This document shows positions 41,104 to 52,066 of a DNA stretch of 64,000 nucleotides, piece after piece. The translations under genes were made by a program, and so were the position numbers. Origin of the DNA: Petaurus breviceps papuanus (Eukaryota; Chordata; Mammalia; Diprotodontia; Petauridae); the NCBI GenBank assembly GCA_028583685.1, contig JAMXIF010000051.1, forward strand, positions 49,983,007-50,047,006, given 5' to 3'. A model generated the notes under the pieces. It did not search any database. It was not told the origin of the DNA and saw only the letters and a program-made list of their open reading frames with translations. Within the stretch, counting starts at the first letter, position 1. The number at the start of each line of letters is the position of its first letter.

Positions 41104-41753
41104 GAGTTCAAATACCATTTGACTTTCCTTAAATTTATATGATACCACTTGTCCTTTTGCCTATCTGTGACCCTGGTGTGACTCTGGCTTTATATGTGTG
41201 TTTTTACAACTACAGAAATATTAAAAATGCTCCCCCATGATATTCAGAAATCCAATTCATCTCTGGTACCTGCTATTAGGCTTACTCAGTATCCTGGTTA
41301 CTGGTAGATTACAACACACCAGAGTTTTTTTTAACGACTCTCAAGGAGGACAGTGTATCACAAAATGCGGTAGAGTGAGACATAAAGGGAAAAAAGAAAA
41401 TATTTTTCAATGGGAAATGGGCTTAGAAGGAGAAGAAGCCTTCCCTCCCTCACCCCATGTTGCAACTTAAAAGCAGTGGTGGAAATTGAAATTATTTCCT
41501 TTAGGAAACTTAACTATATTACCACTCCATCATTTGCATACTGCTCCGCCTGCCAAGATTCCACTGATAAAGAGTGTTTTGAGTTGGAGAGAAAAGCCCT
41601 ATGTGAAAGGATGGTTGTTATTTTCCCCTGTCTGAACAGACTCCACGGCCTCTTTTTCAAATGAATACTATCTTGAGATGCTCTTCTAAAGAAATAGCTG
41701 GGGACAATGGGGACAGGTCTCATGTAGGAAGTAGCTGCTTAGGTCTTCCTTGG
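41104..41753. other. Unassigned, possibly unique
   Basis: No repeat recognised. Open frames at 41237-41470 and 41410-41664 overlap in different frames. The first starts with a hydrophobic stretch (LWYLLLGLLSILVTG), but there is no start context, domain or splice support. Confidence 0.3.
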
Positions 41754-41770
41754 AGAAAGACTGGAATTCT

Positions 41771-41927
41771 TTTTTTTTTAAAGCAATTGGGTCTAAATAA
41801 CTTGCTCAAGGTTACACAGCCAGTTATTTCTGGGTGTGGTGCTGAGTGTCTGAGCCTGGGATTCAATCTCCAGGTCATCCTGACACTGGAGCCGGTGCTC
41901 TTACTCGTTGTGCTACCTGGACGCCCC
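41771..41927 (-). mobile_element. WSINE1-like SINE
   Basis: Reverse copy from a T-run through AACTTGCTCAAGGTTACAC and GTTATTTCTGGGTGTGGTGC to GTGCTACCTGGACGCCCC. TSDs AGAAAGACTGGAATTCT (41754-41770) and AGAAAGACCGGAATTCT (41928-41944) match at 16 of 17. Confidence 0.94.
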
Positions 41928-41944
41928 AGAAAGACCGGAATTCT

Positions 41945-42884
41945 AAGAGATAGTAATGGGAAAGGAGTCCATTTCAGTTATAGTTGGGAGGTGGGCAGCT
42001 TGGGCAAAAACACCGTAATGGGAACTAGAGTGGCCTAAAGAATAGCCAGTAGCCTCCTTTCTACTATGACCTGAGTTTTAAGCCCGGAACATTTAGCTTG
42101 CTGCTCGTTTGGCACACAAAATGGTGACAATGTATGACTGTGTATGGGATGGAGTTGGTGCAGGGACTTTAGAAGGATAAGATACATTCTTTATCACCCT
42201 GTATAAGAGAGCTATCTATGGCTCCGAATTCTCTTCAAAGAGTGACCTGTGAAGAGAGAAAGAGAAGACTTTGGATGCACCACACATGTTGGGGAGGCTG
42301 TCTCTTCAATATGTGCCTGATTTCCATTTTGCTTCCCTAGACTCTTCAGGGAGTTACCCCTTGGGTTAGATCAGGGTGTCTTTTTTGGTTGAGGTAAGAT
42401 GGCCCAATCTTTGTAGGAGACAATTCATTCTGTGCATTTTCTGGTATATTCTAATCTGTAGAATGTCTCTAATTTCTATTTCCTCTTTACTTGGATTTAT
42501 TTGCTGTTCATTATTTGTATTGCCCTTTTGTGTAACTAGCATTTGAGAGGGAAGGTGTTCCGTCTATGGGTATAAACTTGGGGATACTCTCCACATTTAA
42601 GTGTCCAGAGTCTTGAACCTAAAAAATTTGCCCTTAACTGATCAATATTTAAGGGGGCAGATGCAATTTTAGTCTGGAACTCTCTCTCAAAGGAAAACAG
42701 AGTCTTTTTTTCCTTTCTCCTGTTCCCCTCCAGGCAGGAATAAGTCACCACTGGAGAAGAGTGGGCAAAATTGCAGAGATATCTCTCCATGTCTTCCTAC
42801 AAGCCACATATAATTAACCCATGGGCACATACACATATTACATGAGTGGCACATGTCATAAGCCACTATATAACGTCTTAAATT
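41945..42884. other. Unassigned, possibly unique
   Basis: About 940 bp without a recognised family and with no useful frame. A candidate for conserved noncoding sequence. Confidence 0.35.
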
Positions 42885-43135
42885 TTTGTTATTGTTTAGT
42901 TATGTCAGAATCTCTATGACCCCATTTGGGGATTTCTTAGCAAAGAGACTGGAGAAATTTTCCATTTCCTTCTTCAGCTTATTAACCAGATGAGGAAAGT
43001 GAGTCAAACAAAGTTAAGTGACTTGCCCAGGGTCACACAGCTAGTAAGTGTCTGAAGTCAGATTTGAACTCACAAAGATGAGTCTTCCTGACTCCAAGCA
43101 CCACACACTAAGCACTTTGGCATCACCTAGAGGCC
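42885..43135 (-). mobile_element. MAR1-like SINE with BovB/RTE-type tail
   Basis: Reverse order: TTAGTTATGTCAGAATCTC, GACCCCATTTGGGGATTTC, GCCCAGGGTCACACAGCTAG, CAGATTTGAACTCACAAAG. It lies 360 bp from a forward copy of the same family. Confidence 0.87.
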
Positions 43136-43494
43136 TATTGTACATGTACCATGACCCAAAAGAAGTCTCCGTTTACATAGAATCCCATTTAAAAAGAGCA
43201 GGAAACTAAAATTACTCTTCAAAATGCCATCATGTCCCAATTATTCCTGGTCTTACTATACGGTTTATGGATTGTTCTGGTCCATTGAAATGACTCCAAT
43301 TATTGTGTCTGGGAAATTTTGACCTATTTTTAACCATTTCTTTTCTCATTAGCACTCATACCAGAAGAGGAGGAGAAAAGAATGGAGGTAAAATAGAGAT
43401 TTGGCCAAACTCACTTATTTGTTGTTAGGGTGGTCCAAAAAAAATTTTAGAAATCCAGGAAATTAGGTGTAGGCATCTAGGCTCCAATTGGTGC
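43136..43494. other. Unassigned sequence
   Basis: No element recognised. Separates two opposite-facing MAR1-like SINEs. Confidence 0.3.
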
Positions 43495-43745
43495 TACTTT
43501 GTTTGGGCACTAGGAGACACAGTGGATAGAGCACCACACCTGGAATCAGGAGGACCTGAGCTCAAATCTGACCTCAGACACTTACTAGCTTTGTGACCCT
43601 GGACAAGTCACTTACCCCGTTTGCCTCAGCTTCCTCATCTGTAAAATGAGCTGGAGAAGAAAATGGCAAACCACTCCAGTATGTTTGCTAAGAAAACCCC
43701 AAATGGGGTCACAAAGAATCAAACATGACTGAAACTGAGCAAGAA
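43495..43745 (+). mobile_element. MAR1-like SINE with BovB/RTE-type tail
   Basis: Full and well kept: CACTAGGAGACACAGTGGA, CTGGAATCAGGAGGACCTGA, TTGTGACCCTGGACAAGTC, AATGAGCTGGAGAAGAAAAT, CCCCAAATGGGGTCACAAAG and ATCAAACATGACTGAAACTG. Confidence 0.93.
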
Positions 43746-43829
43746 CATTTTGTTCTACCTTGGTTTGTACAAGTTTTCCCATGTTTGTTTGTTTTTTCTG
43801 TATCTTTTGGATTTCTTGCTTCTTATAAA

Positions 43830-44405
43830 TCTGCATTGTTCCAGCAAATTCCTCTTTTTTAATGTTTTATTGATACCTTTTATCTTTACATTCAGTATTT
43901 TTGGATTACTAACTTTCCCCCAAATAAGCGTTCCTCTGTAGCAAAGAAAAGCAGTTGAGCAAAACCAAGTGGACAGCAGTCTGTGCAATATCCCATACCC
44001 ATAGTCCTCTGCAAACAGAAGCGTTTCCTCATCTCCTCTCCAGGAATCAAGATTGGTAACTGTAGTTACACAGACTTCGGCTGTTATCTCACTAATCATT
44101 TTGCTTACGTTGGCATGCCTGGTGTTTTCCTGACTTTACTTACCTCACTCTGCATCAGTTCATACATGTCTTCTCATAATTTCTCCTAATCATTTCTTCT
44201 TATTCAATTACATCCATACACTATAGTTTGGTCAGTTCCCATGGCTAAACACCCACTTTGTTTCCTGTTCTTTGCTACCCCCAAAAAAGTACAACTGAAA
44301 ACACTTTTATATTTATGTGACCTTTCCCATATATATGGTCTTTGGCCTCCTTGGAGTCTGCTCAGTAGAGGGAATACTGGGTCAGATTAATCATTGTTCA
44401 TTTTT
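43830..44405 (-). mobile_element. L1 LINE 3' region, antisense
   Basis: TTTAATGTTTTATTGATACC, CTCTGCATCAGTTCATACAT, GTTCTTTGCTACCCCCAAAA, CTTTCCCATATATATGGTC and GTCTGCTCAGTAGAGGGAAT are antisense of L1 3' UTR and the end of ORF2. Frames here on either strand are not host genes. Confidence 0.7.
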
Positions 44406-44558
44406 TGGTTTTAATTTTCAGGGTTCTTGAAAATCTGAGGCTTGTCTAACAAGACGGTGGAATCTTGCAGTAGTAACTCTGAAGCCCCCAATGCATTATC
44501 CCACAGCACCCTCCCCTGCATGTGTCCTCCCAACATCCTACCAAAAAACCCACTCTAA

Positions 44559-44704
44559 TGGGGTGGCTAGGTGGCGCAGTGAATAGAGCACTGGCCCTGG
44601 AGTCAGGAGGACCTGAGTTCAAATTTGGCCTCAGACACTTGACACACTTACTAGCCATGTGACTTTAGGCAAGTCACTTAACCCCAACTGCCCTCCAAAA
44701 AGAA
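44559..44704 (+). mobile_element. WSINE1-like SINE, best-kept copy
   Basis: GGGGTGGCTAGGTGGCGCAG head, GAGCACTGGCCCTGGAGTC, AGGAGGACCTGAGTTCAAAT, CTTTAGGCAAGTCACTTAAC and CCTCCAAAAAGAAAAAAA tail. TSDs 44543-44558 and 44705-44720 differ at two of 16 bases. It serves as the reference copy for the family in this window. Confidence 0.95.
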
Positions 44705-44720
44705 AAAAAAAACACTCTAA

Positions 44721-45569
44721 ACCTTATTTAGTGATGTTTCCAGTATGAAATGAAGGTTTGGGTAATGTATACAAAGATGTTTTGCAAAAAAGAAAAATAC
44801 AAAGTATTATTCACTTCTAAGTTATATTCTTTTTCCCCACTCCTAACCCCCATGGTATAATTCTTTGCATCCAAGCTTCTGACAATGGAGAAAATGGTGC
44901 AAGAGGGAGGTGTTTGCATGAAATTCTCCCAGGGAAGGAGTGTTGGCTCCAGCTCCAAGGAGGCCATAGCCCACTGCACTTTCACAATGATCATTTCCAT
45001 TATTTCGTGTTTCAATTCTCTCAAGAGTCCCCAGAATAGTAGTTTATGCACTGCTGTCTCTACATCTCATTTTGCTTTTTAACAGTATTTGGGAAAATAA
45101 AACCAGATGCTGTCTTTAAAACACACACACACATACACATCTAAGCATTGACAGCTGCATTAAAAGTAACACCAGAATGGAATCCTTGATTTTCATTTGG
45201 ATATTAATCAAGGTTGGTGAAACTATCACAGCTTCTAGGAGAGAGAAAGCCAGGACCCCAACATGGATGAACTAAAGCCTTTTCATGATGCCAATACCTT
45301 AAACTTGTCCTCTGAAAGGTGGTGGCTCTTCTATGCTGCAGATACATCCTTGGTGGTCAGATCGGGATATTCCATCCCTTCCCCACCCCCACCCCCACCA
45401 ATCTCCTTTCTAGAAAAAAAATCATCTAATAATCCATTAATAACTGAAGGGACAGTTGAAATAACAGAAAATATAAAACACTGAAATTTGGAGGAAGATT
45501 TGTTTCCCCTTTCCTTACAAATGTAAAAGAGAAAAGATCCAACAACAAAAAATATTTATTTGAAAATTA
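44721..45569. other. Unassigned, possibly unique
   Basis: A short (CA)n lies at 45121-45136 and a C-rich stretch at 45377-45402. No repeat family or coding signal recognised in about 850 bp. Confidence 0.35.
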
Positions 45570-45670
45570 AAGTCAGAACCACAGGGGTACAAGCCCTGCC
45601 TCTGACACAAACTAATCATGTGACCCTTGGTAAATCACAAACTCTCAGTTTCCCCAGGCAGCTTGTTAAG
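45570..45670 (+). repeat. MIR fragment
   Basis: GTACAAGCCCTGCCTCTGAC, CATGTGACCCTTGGTAAATC and CTCAGTTTCCCCAGG. Confidence 0.7.
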
Positions 45671-45744
45671 ATCACGAGTTGAAGACTAATTGAAGATAGA
45701 GGATGGTTTCACATAAGGTGAATTCTAGACATGGCATTGCCACA

Positions 45745-45870
45745 TATGGAATAGAAAAGCATTTATTAAACACTTACTATCTGTCAAGTCCTTAGAAATC
45801 AAATAGAAAAGCCAGACATTCCCTACCCTTAAAGGTCTCACACTCTAGTGGGAAAAGATGAGACACAGAG
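45745..45870 (-). mobile_element. L2 LINE 3' end
   Basis: AAAGCATTTATTAAACACTT, ACTATCTGTCAAGTCC and CTTAAAGGTCTCACACTCTA. Confidence 0.75.
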
Positions 45871-46289
45871 GAGAAGTCAGCTTCAGGCTGATAGCAAAGC
45901 CTAGACTCTTTAGGATACTTTGCTATGTAGAGGATTTCCTGGTGGGATCACTGTGAGTATTATCATCAACACAATTCTTGTCCCACGTACACTTACAGGA
46001 ATTTTTTCTAACTTTGGGGACATCTCACCCTCTCATGAAGCATGGAATGTGAATATTCAATCTCTACACAAATGAAGAGTTTTAAGCAAATGTCCAGGCT
46101 TGAACCCAGGGATGCCATCTTGTATACAGAGACCACCTTGTATGCTCTGGACCATCAACTCCACTCCATTCCTATCTGAGCAGGGAACTCCGTCCCTAGA
46201 GCTGCCCTGGGCTTTGACAGGTCACTTCTGCCTTTATCTTGCTCAGTTCCAGACTTCCTCTACACTCCTTGGCCCTGTGTCCCCTTCCC
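45871..46289. other. Unassigned sequence
   Basis: No element recognised. The frame 46100-46321 overlaps L2 sequence at its end and is not supported. Confidence 0.3.
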
Positions 46290-46412
46290 AACTCCCTTTC
46301 TCTTCCCTCATTAGAATGTAAGCTCCCTGAAGGCCAGCCTTGTTTGCTTTTATGTGTATCTCCAGTGGTTAGAAAAGTGTTTGCCACAGGATAAGATTTA
46401 ATAAATTCTTTA
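46290..46412 (+). mobile_element. L2 LINE 3' end
   Basis: CTCATTAGAATGTAAGCTCC, CTGAAGGCCAGCCTTGTTTG and GATTTAATAAATTCTT. Confidence 0.75.
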
Positions 46413-46673
46413 ACTATCTAAAAGGATTAAAAACAAAACAGTGAATGAGCAACCACTGTCCCATCACAGTCTCTAGAATGAGTCTTCTCCTGCCCCCAAG
46501 ACTTCTTTTGGCTTATTGTTCCTTGTCCTTCCAATAAAGGAGGCACAAGGAAGGTCTGGCTTTCTCTTTCCTCCGTCTTTCCTCTTTTTCTTGCCTCTTC
46601 ATATGAGTCAAGAGATAGTCCCCAAATTTCCCAGGCCACACTAGTTAATTGCTTAAGTTAAGTCTCTCTAGAG
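46413..46673. other. Unassigned sequence
   Basis: Nothing recognised. Confidence 0.3.
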
Positions 46674-46905
46674 CAGGGATTCGTCCCCCTTTTTTGTGTT
46701 CTGGACCCCTTTGGCAGACTTGGAAAGCCTTTTTTTAGACTCTTTCTCAAAATGTTTTTAAATGCATAAAATAAAATACTTAGAATTCTAAAAGGAAACA
46801 AAGGCTAATGGAAAATAAAGATGTATTTTTTTTATCTAAGTCCAAAGACACCCTAAAATCTACCCATGGGTCACTCTTCTGTGTACTCCAGGTGAAGAAC
46901 CCTTG
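46674..46905. mobile_element. hAT-type nonautonomous transposon, complete
   Basis: Starts CAGGGATTCGTCCCCC and ends GGTGAAGAACCCTTG, close to inverted ends. Internal GGACCCCTTTGGCAGACTTG, ATGCATAAAATAAAATACTT and TCTAAGTCCAAAGACACC. Flanks CTCTAGAG and CTGTAGGT agree at 5 of 8, in keeping with the CTCTAGAG-like target of hAT elements. It encodes nothing. Confidence 0.75.
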
Positions 46906-47179
46906 CTGTAGGTTCATTTGGCACCTTCTCCTGCATCCTCCATTCCTGTTTAACACTGTTTTCCCTTACAAGCCACCTTCTGTCTTACTTGGTTACCAGT
47001 CCCACCAATGACCAGGTACCTCTTTAGGTTGTAGAACTTTATTTTCTCCAGAGATTCAAATAGGAATTGAAGTATATCCATCCAAATGGACAAGACAGTA
47101 CTTCTTTCTGAATAAGAGGTGTAGGAAATGACTATACCTGAGACTTGTCATGGATTGAATTAAAATTTATTAGAAGGAC
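46906..47179. other. Unassigned sequence
   Basis: Some L2-like words at 46915-46990. The rest is not assigned. Confidence 0.3.
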
Positions 47180-47695
47180 ATACAAGAAGTCAAAGAACTG
47201 GAAACCAAGAAGGTGCCCATCAATTGGGAAATGTTTGAACAATTATGATATAGGAATGTAATAGAACATTGTCATACTACAAGAAATAAAGAAAGTGGCT
47301 TCTGTGAAACATGAGAAGACTTGAATAAACAACTGATGCATAGTGAAGTGAGCAGAACCAGGAGAACACTCATATAATAAAAACAATATTGCAAAGATAA
47401 ACAACTTTGAAAGACTTAAGAATGCTGATTCAGGTACTAGCCCATCATGATTCAAGAGGACTACTGATATTATATCCTGACAGAGAGGTAAGAGACTAAG
47501 GATACAGAACAGGATTTAAATTTTTGGACATGTCCAATGCAGAAAATTGTTTTGCTTAACTGTTTTGCCAACATAATTGCCATGAGTCTGATTTTATTTT
47601 TATTTTTTATTTTTCATCTCCCTGAGAGGAGAATGTGGGAAGAATGTAAAATAAATACTTGTTAAATGAAAAGAATAAAATAAAATGTTTTTTTC
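47180..47695 (+). mobile_element. L1 3' end, 5'-truncated
   Basis: AACTGGAAACCAAGAAGG, CCCATCAATTGGGAAATG, AACAACTGATGCATAGTGAA, GTGAGCAGAACCAGGAGAAC, GGACATGTCCAATGCAGAAA and an A-rich end with AATAAA. It starts in the last part of ORF2. Confidence 0.85.
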
Positions 47696-47904
47696 AAAGG
47701 ATACACAGAAGCAGGGGGTGAAGTCACAGAAGCCAAGCCAGGGATGGGTCACCCCAGATATTTGATTCGTAGGCACATGACTAGGCCCTTACATAAACAA
47801 CTAGGAAATGCACATGAGGCATGAGCATCCAAGCACTGAGGGCTTTCATGGATGGTGGAGTGGGTACTATAGGATTACACCCCAAAGGGGACCTAGATAG
47901 AAAA
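47696..47904. other. Unassigned sequence
   Basis: Nothing recognised. Confidence 0.3.
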
Positions 47905-48060
47905 ATCCTATCAGTGACCTTGTGACATGCCCCTAGGGTAGTCTTAGCAAGTTGTTTCATTTCCCTAGACTTTAGTTTCTTTGTATAAAATGGGGGATTT
48001 GACTAGATGGCATTTAAAGTCCTTGCCACCTATAGATCTGTGTGATTCTATAGTATGTGA
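47905..48060 (+). repeat. MIR-type SINE
   Basis: AAGTTGTTTCATTTCCCTAG, GTATAAAATGGGGGATTTG and TCTGTGTGATTCTATAG. Confidence 0.75.
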
Positions 48061-48159
48061 CTATGGATGAAATTAACCTAGTACAACCGCTTCCACATGG
48101 AGAAGGAAGGGGCAAAAGTCCCAGCACTTGATATGGTTGGGGGAGGGGGAGTTATTGTG

Positions 48160-48405
48160 ATATATTAGTGATATTAATAATACTTTATAGTTTGCAAATT
48201 ATTCTACAAATATCTCATCTGATCCTCACAACAACAACCCTGAAAGGTAGGAATTATTATTATCATCTCCATTTTACAGCTGAGGAAACTGAGACAAACA
48301 GGTTAAATGGCTTGTTCAGCGTTCCATAATCAGTAGAGTGCCTGAGGCTGGATTTGAATCCAGGGCTTCCTGACTCCAGGTCCGACAATCTATCCCCTAT
48401 GCCTC
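48160..48405 (-). repeat. MIR-type SINE
   Basis: Near full length in reverse: TACTTTATAGTTTGCAAAT, ATCTGATCCTCACAACAAC, CATTTTACAGCTGAGGAAAC, TGGATTTGAATCCAGGGC and CTTCCTGACTCCAGGTCC. Confidence 0.88.
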
Positions 48406-49554
48406 ATTTTAAACTCAAGTGAATACTTTTGGCCAAGTCCACTAGAATGACCTCTTGTTGGAAGAGAAGTTTCTCAAAGGTAGAGCAAGTGTTCCAAATA
48501 CTAGTCTCTACTTCATCATCTTCATAATTCTTTAGCATTTTCAGGCTATTGCTTGAACCTTATAAGTGTTCTTAATAGCTACATTAAATATAAGCCATTA
48601 AGATGGCACCCATTGATGCCTCCTTGTGGTGTGGGGATGACCCTGCACTCTGGAAAGCCAGAGTATAAAGGCAGACAAAAGTCCTACCAAGCTTTGAATA
48701 CCAGCCAAGTAGCACCCCATCTACACACACACACACACACACCCTTCCAGTTTAACTGAATTTGTTCCCATTGCTCTTTTGGTCAGTAACTATTCTGTAA
48801 ATATTAAAAAAACACACAAGTAATTCTGTTTGATATGGATAGTATTTGACATACCCTCTGGACAAAATGAAAACTTTCCAGAAAATGCTTTCATTTAACC
48901 CAATGACTGATGTTGGGTGAGAAATACAGAATGTAGGTTTGAGGGAACTATGGAGTGCCCCTCCTTGCCACTGAATTGGCGACAGCTCTGTGCATACCGA
49001 GAATGTTTAAAAAACATGAGTGGCAATTCTAAAGTCACCCTCCCCAATAAACAAAGATTGACAAATGGATCCTGGCACAATGGTTTCAGAATACTCTTGG
49101 GAGCAGGTTTCAGTCACACTGAGGAGAAGGGTTCCTTGGTTACCTAATTCCTTGGGCCTCCCACACGGAGTTAATAGCAACAGAAACCTGAAAAGCAAGA
49201 TTTGGTTGGAGCAAGCAGATCTGGGAAGAAAGCCAAGAAGCCACTGTCTGTGAGTATATTTGGGACAAAGGAGAGAACTTTGTCTTCATACCCAACCTTG
49301 GGCTTGTCCTCATGGCCATTAGTCTCCTCCCAGGCTGGGCCACATAGGCTCAATGCCTTTTATATGATGAGTCCTTCTCTCTACTGAAATCATAACATTT
49401 CATTCTGATTTTAATCCAGTGACTCCTGAAAGTCCTGCCCTTTATCAACATGGGGCAAATAAAACATAGTACTTGTGCATTTAGGGATTGATGCATCAGA
49501 GAAAGAGCAAATGGATGAGAAGATTAGGGAAATAGAACATAAGTATGAAACAGA
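48406..49554. other. Unassigned, possibly unique
   Basis: About 1.1 kb with no recognised repeat apart from a (CA)n at about 48723-48742. Frames around 48895-49390 overlap on both strands, and none has a domain or splice support. Suitable for conservation testing. Confidence 0.35.
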
Positions 49555-50465
49555 CACATGATACAGGGGAGATGGACCACTTCAATTATCAAGATGTCAA
49601 ATGGACAGCTTGCTCTCTATCTCTCTCTTCATTTCTCTGTCAGTCACTGTCTGTCCCACCCCCTCCCCCCAAAATCCCAAATAGCTAATAATTTCTTGAC
49701 TTGTCTTTATGATAATTACATCCTTCAAAAGGCAGAAGGACCAACAGATCTATTCTGGATCTGATTCTCACTAATAGGGAAGAATTGGTTGTTGGGAAAG
49801 AAATGATAAAAAAAAAAACCCTGGGTAGGGGAGAGAGAGGAATTATCTCTATCATAAACCCAAGGAGGGAGTGAGGGGAGGATATATTAGCAGTCTTATA
49901 TATTCCATAGATTTTAGAAAAGCAAATTTCAAAGTGTGACGAGGAAAGATAGGTAGGAACCTATGAACTAAAATACTTCAGGGAAATTCATTCTGGGAGG
50001 GAAGAGAGAGGCTCACAAAGGAAATTCTAAAGACTCAAAGGAAAACTATTCCAGTGAAGAGGGAAAATGGAACTTGTCTGAAGAGACTGATGTGGATCCC
50101 TGAAGAACTCACCAACTACCTTAGATTTTAATTTTAAAAGATGTACAGAAGGCGAAAGCATGACCCAATAAGAGAGGGTGAATATAAGAACATGGCTTGG
50201 TCTTGTAAAAACACGGTGAGAAATGCCACTGCTCAAATGAGCTCAGGCTTGTAAAGGAAGTTGACAACCCCAAATGGGAGACATGCTATTGTTATTGTTG
50301 TAGATTTGTTTTTAGTTACACTGAGAGAAAAGGATCCCAGAGGGACAGGACTTTTGCCTGGGGTGGATGGAACAATGAAAATGAACAAGAGGGTCCAGGA
50401 AGACAGATTTTGCTCTATTTCTTCTGACAAGGACAATAATCTTTGTCCTAGAATTAAAAAAAAAA
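49555..50465 (+). mobile_element. CR1/L3-type LINE, endonuclease to RT linker
   Basis: CACTTCAATTATCAAGATGT corresponds to the CR1 GDFNYPDI endonuclease motif. GATCTGATTCTCACTAATAG gives the LDLILTNR block. TTAGAAAAGCAAATTTCAAA (FRKANF), then GAACTCACCAACTACC and GAGAAATGCCACTGCTCAAA follow in CR1/L3 order towards the RT. All frames are broken. It represents a different part of the element from the other copies. Confidence 0.65.
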
Positions 50466-50489
50466 AGCAGGGAGTTGGCTGATATCCTA

Positions 50490-50655
50490 CATAGTTAAGG
50501 AGTTAGGTTCAAATCTCTCCTCTAAATATACTGAGTGAGTGTATGACTCTCAACAAGTTTTAAGGCCAATTTGTATTAGTAAAGGAAGTTCCCACATTAG
50601 TAGAGTGGGTTTCCTCACTGGGATTTCTTTACACTGATGAAGTCACAGGTCCAGA
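50490..50655 (+). repeat. MIR-type SINE, diverged
   Basis: GTTCAAATCTCTCCTCTAAA, GTATGACTCTCAACAAG and TTCCTCACTGGGATTTCTTT. Confidence 0.55.
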
Positions 50656-50659
50656 CAAA

Positions 50660-50880
50660 ATAACAACAAACAAACAAGGTATGATACTAGGGTCTGGGAA
50701 TACAGAGACAAAATTTTAAAAAATAATCCCTTTCCCCAAGGAGCTTACCCTCTAGTCGGGCAATAATACCATAGCTAGTCTTCCTTTCTATCCCCATTGC
50801 CCCCTATCATCCTAGGGGACTTTAATATTCATATAAACACATTGAACATACAATCGTCATCATGAATTTGCCACATACTG
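50660..50880. mobile_element. L2 LINE pieces
   Basis: 50660-50770 is an antisense L2 3' end (TAGGGTCTGGGAATACAGAG, CCAAGGAGCTTACCCTCTAG). 50775-50880 resembles the forward L2 endonuclease (ATCATCCTAGGGGACTTTAA, i.e. ILGDFN). Confidence 0.6.
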
Positions 50881-50884
50881 GACC

Positions 50885-51070
50885 ATTGGACTTGGAGCTG
50901 AAAGGATAGTAGAAAGATTCCTGGATTTGGAGACAGAGGATTTGGGCTTTGCCACTTACTATCTGCATGACATTGGGTAAATCACTTAACCTCTTTGTGA
51001 CTCAGGTTTCCTCACCCATAAAATTAGAGGTCTTTTGAGATCTCTTCCAGTACTCTCAGTGATCCTATCA
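50885..51070 (+). repeat. MIR-type SINE
   Basis: TTCCTGGATTTGGAGACAG, TTTGCCACTTACTATCTGC, GGTTTCCTCACCCATAAAAT and TCTCTTCCAGTACTCTC. Confidence 0.85.
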
Positions 51071-51074
51071 TCAT

Positions 51075-51217
51075 TTATTCCAATCTTCTCACTTTCCCAA
51101 TAAGAAAATTGAGACCAAAAGAGGTTGAGTTTGTCCTTTGTTTATATAGGTAGAAAGCAAGTAGGGAATTTAAAACCAGGTCTTCTGACTCTGGAGACCT
51201 GTCTTTCTATCTTCCCA
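51075..51217 (-). repeat. MIR-type SINE
   Basis: TCTCACTTTCCCAATAAGAA, AATTGAGACCAAAAGAGGTT and CAGGTCTTCTGACTCTGGAG. Confidence 0.75.
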
Positions 51218-51405
51218 CAGTTCCCAAACTATACACCCTTGGGGTTCTACATTGAACTCACTAGGATGCTATAGGGTAGTTAAATTTTTTGACCCCACTT
51301 CTTAATAAATGGAACTGTTGGGTATTTCTTTTGGCCTAATGGCACTGTGAAAAAGTTACTGAGATACTAAGAATACCATGAACTAAGAAAGTTTGGGAAC
51401 TTCTG
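51218..51405. mobile_element. Short hAT-like MITE
   Basis: Begins CAGTTCCCAAACT and ends AGTTTGGGAACTTCTG, near-perfect inverted ends for a 188-bp element with no coding content. Flanks TCTTCCCA and CCTTGCCC agree at 5 of 8. The CAG..CTG ends and about 8-bp TSD fit hAT. Confidence 0.65.
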
Positions 51406-51468
51406 CCTTGCCCCCTGTGACCTCTTTAACCAGATCACCTCAGGACTCACCATCTCACAGATGTACAT

Positions 51469-52061
51469 TGTTGAGGTTTAAGGGTTAGAGGTGCTTGAGA
51501 CCCCAAAATACCAACATGCTGGATCCTGCCAAATGAATTCTACTCAAGTCTTCTCTCAGCCAAAGTAAAGCAAAGTTTATTAAAGGTTTGCCATGTTGGG
51601 TAGACTCTTAAGGAGCATAGGTATCTGTGATGCTTGTTTTGGACAAGCAGGCCAAAATCATCTGACACAGAGTAAGTCTGCACTAGATCATTCTCTGGCC
51701 TTGTCATGGAAGCAAGATGGATCTTATATACAGAAAGGTTGTGGGAGGAATCTGGGGGTGGTCTAGAGGAGGAGTTTGGGGGGGGTGGTCTTCAGGAGGA
51801 GTCAAATGAGGTCAGACTCTAGTAGTGAGAGATTAAGGGTGGGAAGTAGCTGGAGGCTCCCTGGGGATGATAGACAATGGAAGGCTAGGCTAGTTTAAGA
51901 GTAACAGATATTTTGGGATGATCAAGGATGGGGGCTAGCTGGACAAAGGAGGGTTAGATTTGGGATTGAGCTGTAATGAAAAGTTATGGCCTCAGGCAAA
52001 TGCCTTATGTGTGGAGATTCAAGGAAAGCTCAAGGGGGTCCCCAGAGCCTGTACCTCATCA
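51469..52061 (-). mobile_element. Solo LTR, endogenous retrovirus fossil
   Basis: On the minus strand it starts TGATGAGGTACAGG and ends CCTCAACA, the TG..CA rule. A TATATAAG box (51723-51730 region) and an AATAAA signal (51576-51581 on the complement) lie in LTR order. TACAT flanks it on both sides (51464-51468 and 52062-52066), a 5-bp TSD. No internal viral region adjoins it, so it is a recombined solo LTR. Same family as 52576-53079. Confidence 0.85.
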
Positions 52062-52066
52062 TACAT

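Noticed and set aside
41237-41470. Small membrane-protein-like frame
   Set aside because: A hydrophobic stretch alone in a 77-codon frame, with a poor start context and an overlapping alternative frame, is not enough.
44559-44704. tRNA gene
   Set aside because: A tRNA-like head with promoter boxes is present, but it is one copy of a dispersed SINE with an A tail and TSDs, and no intact cloverleaf was seen.
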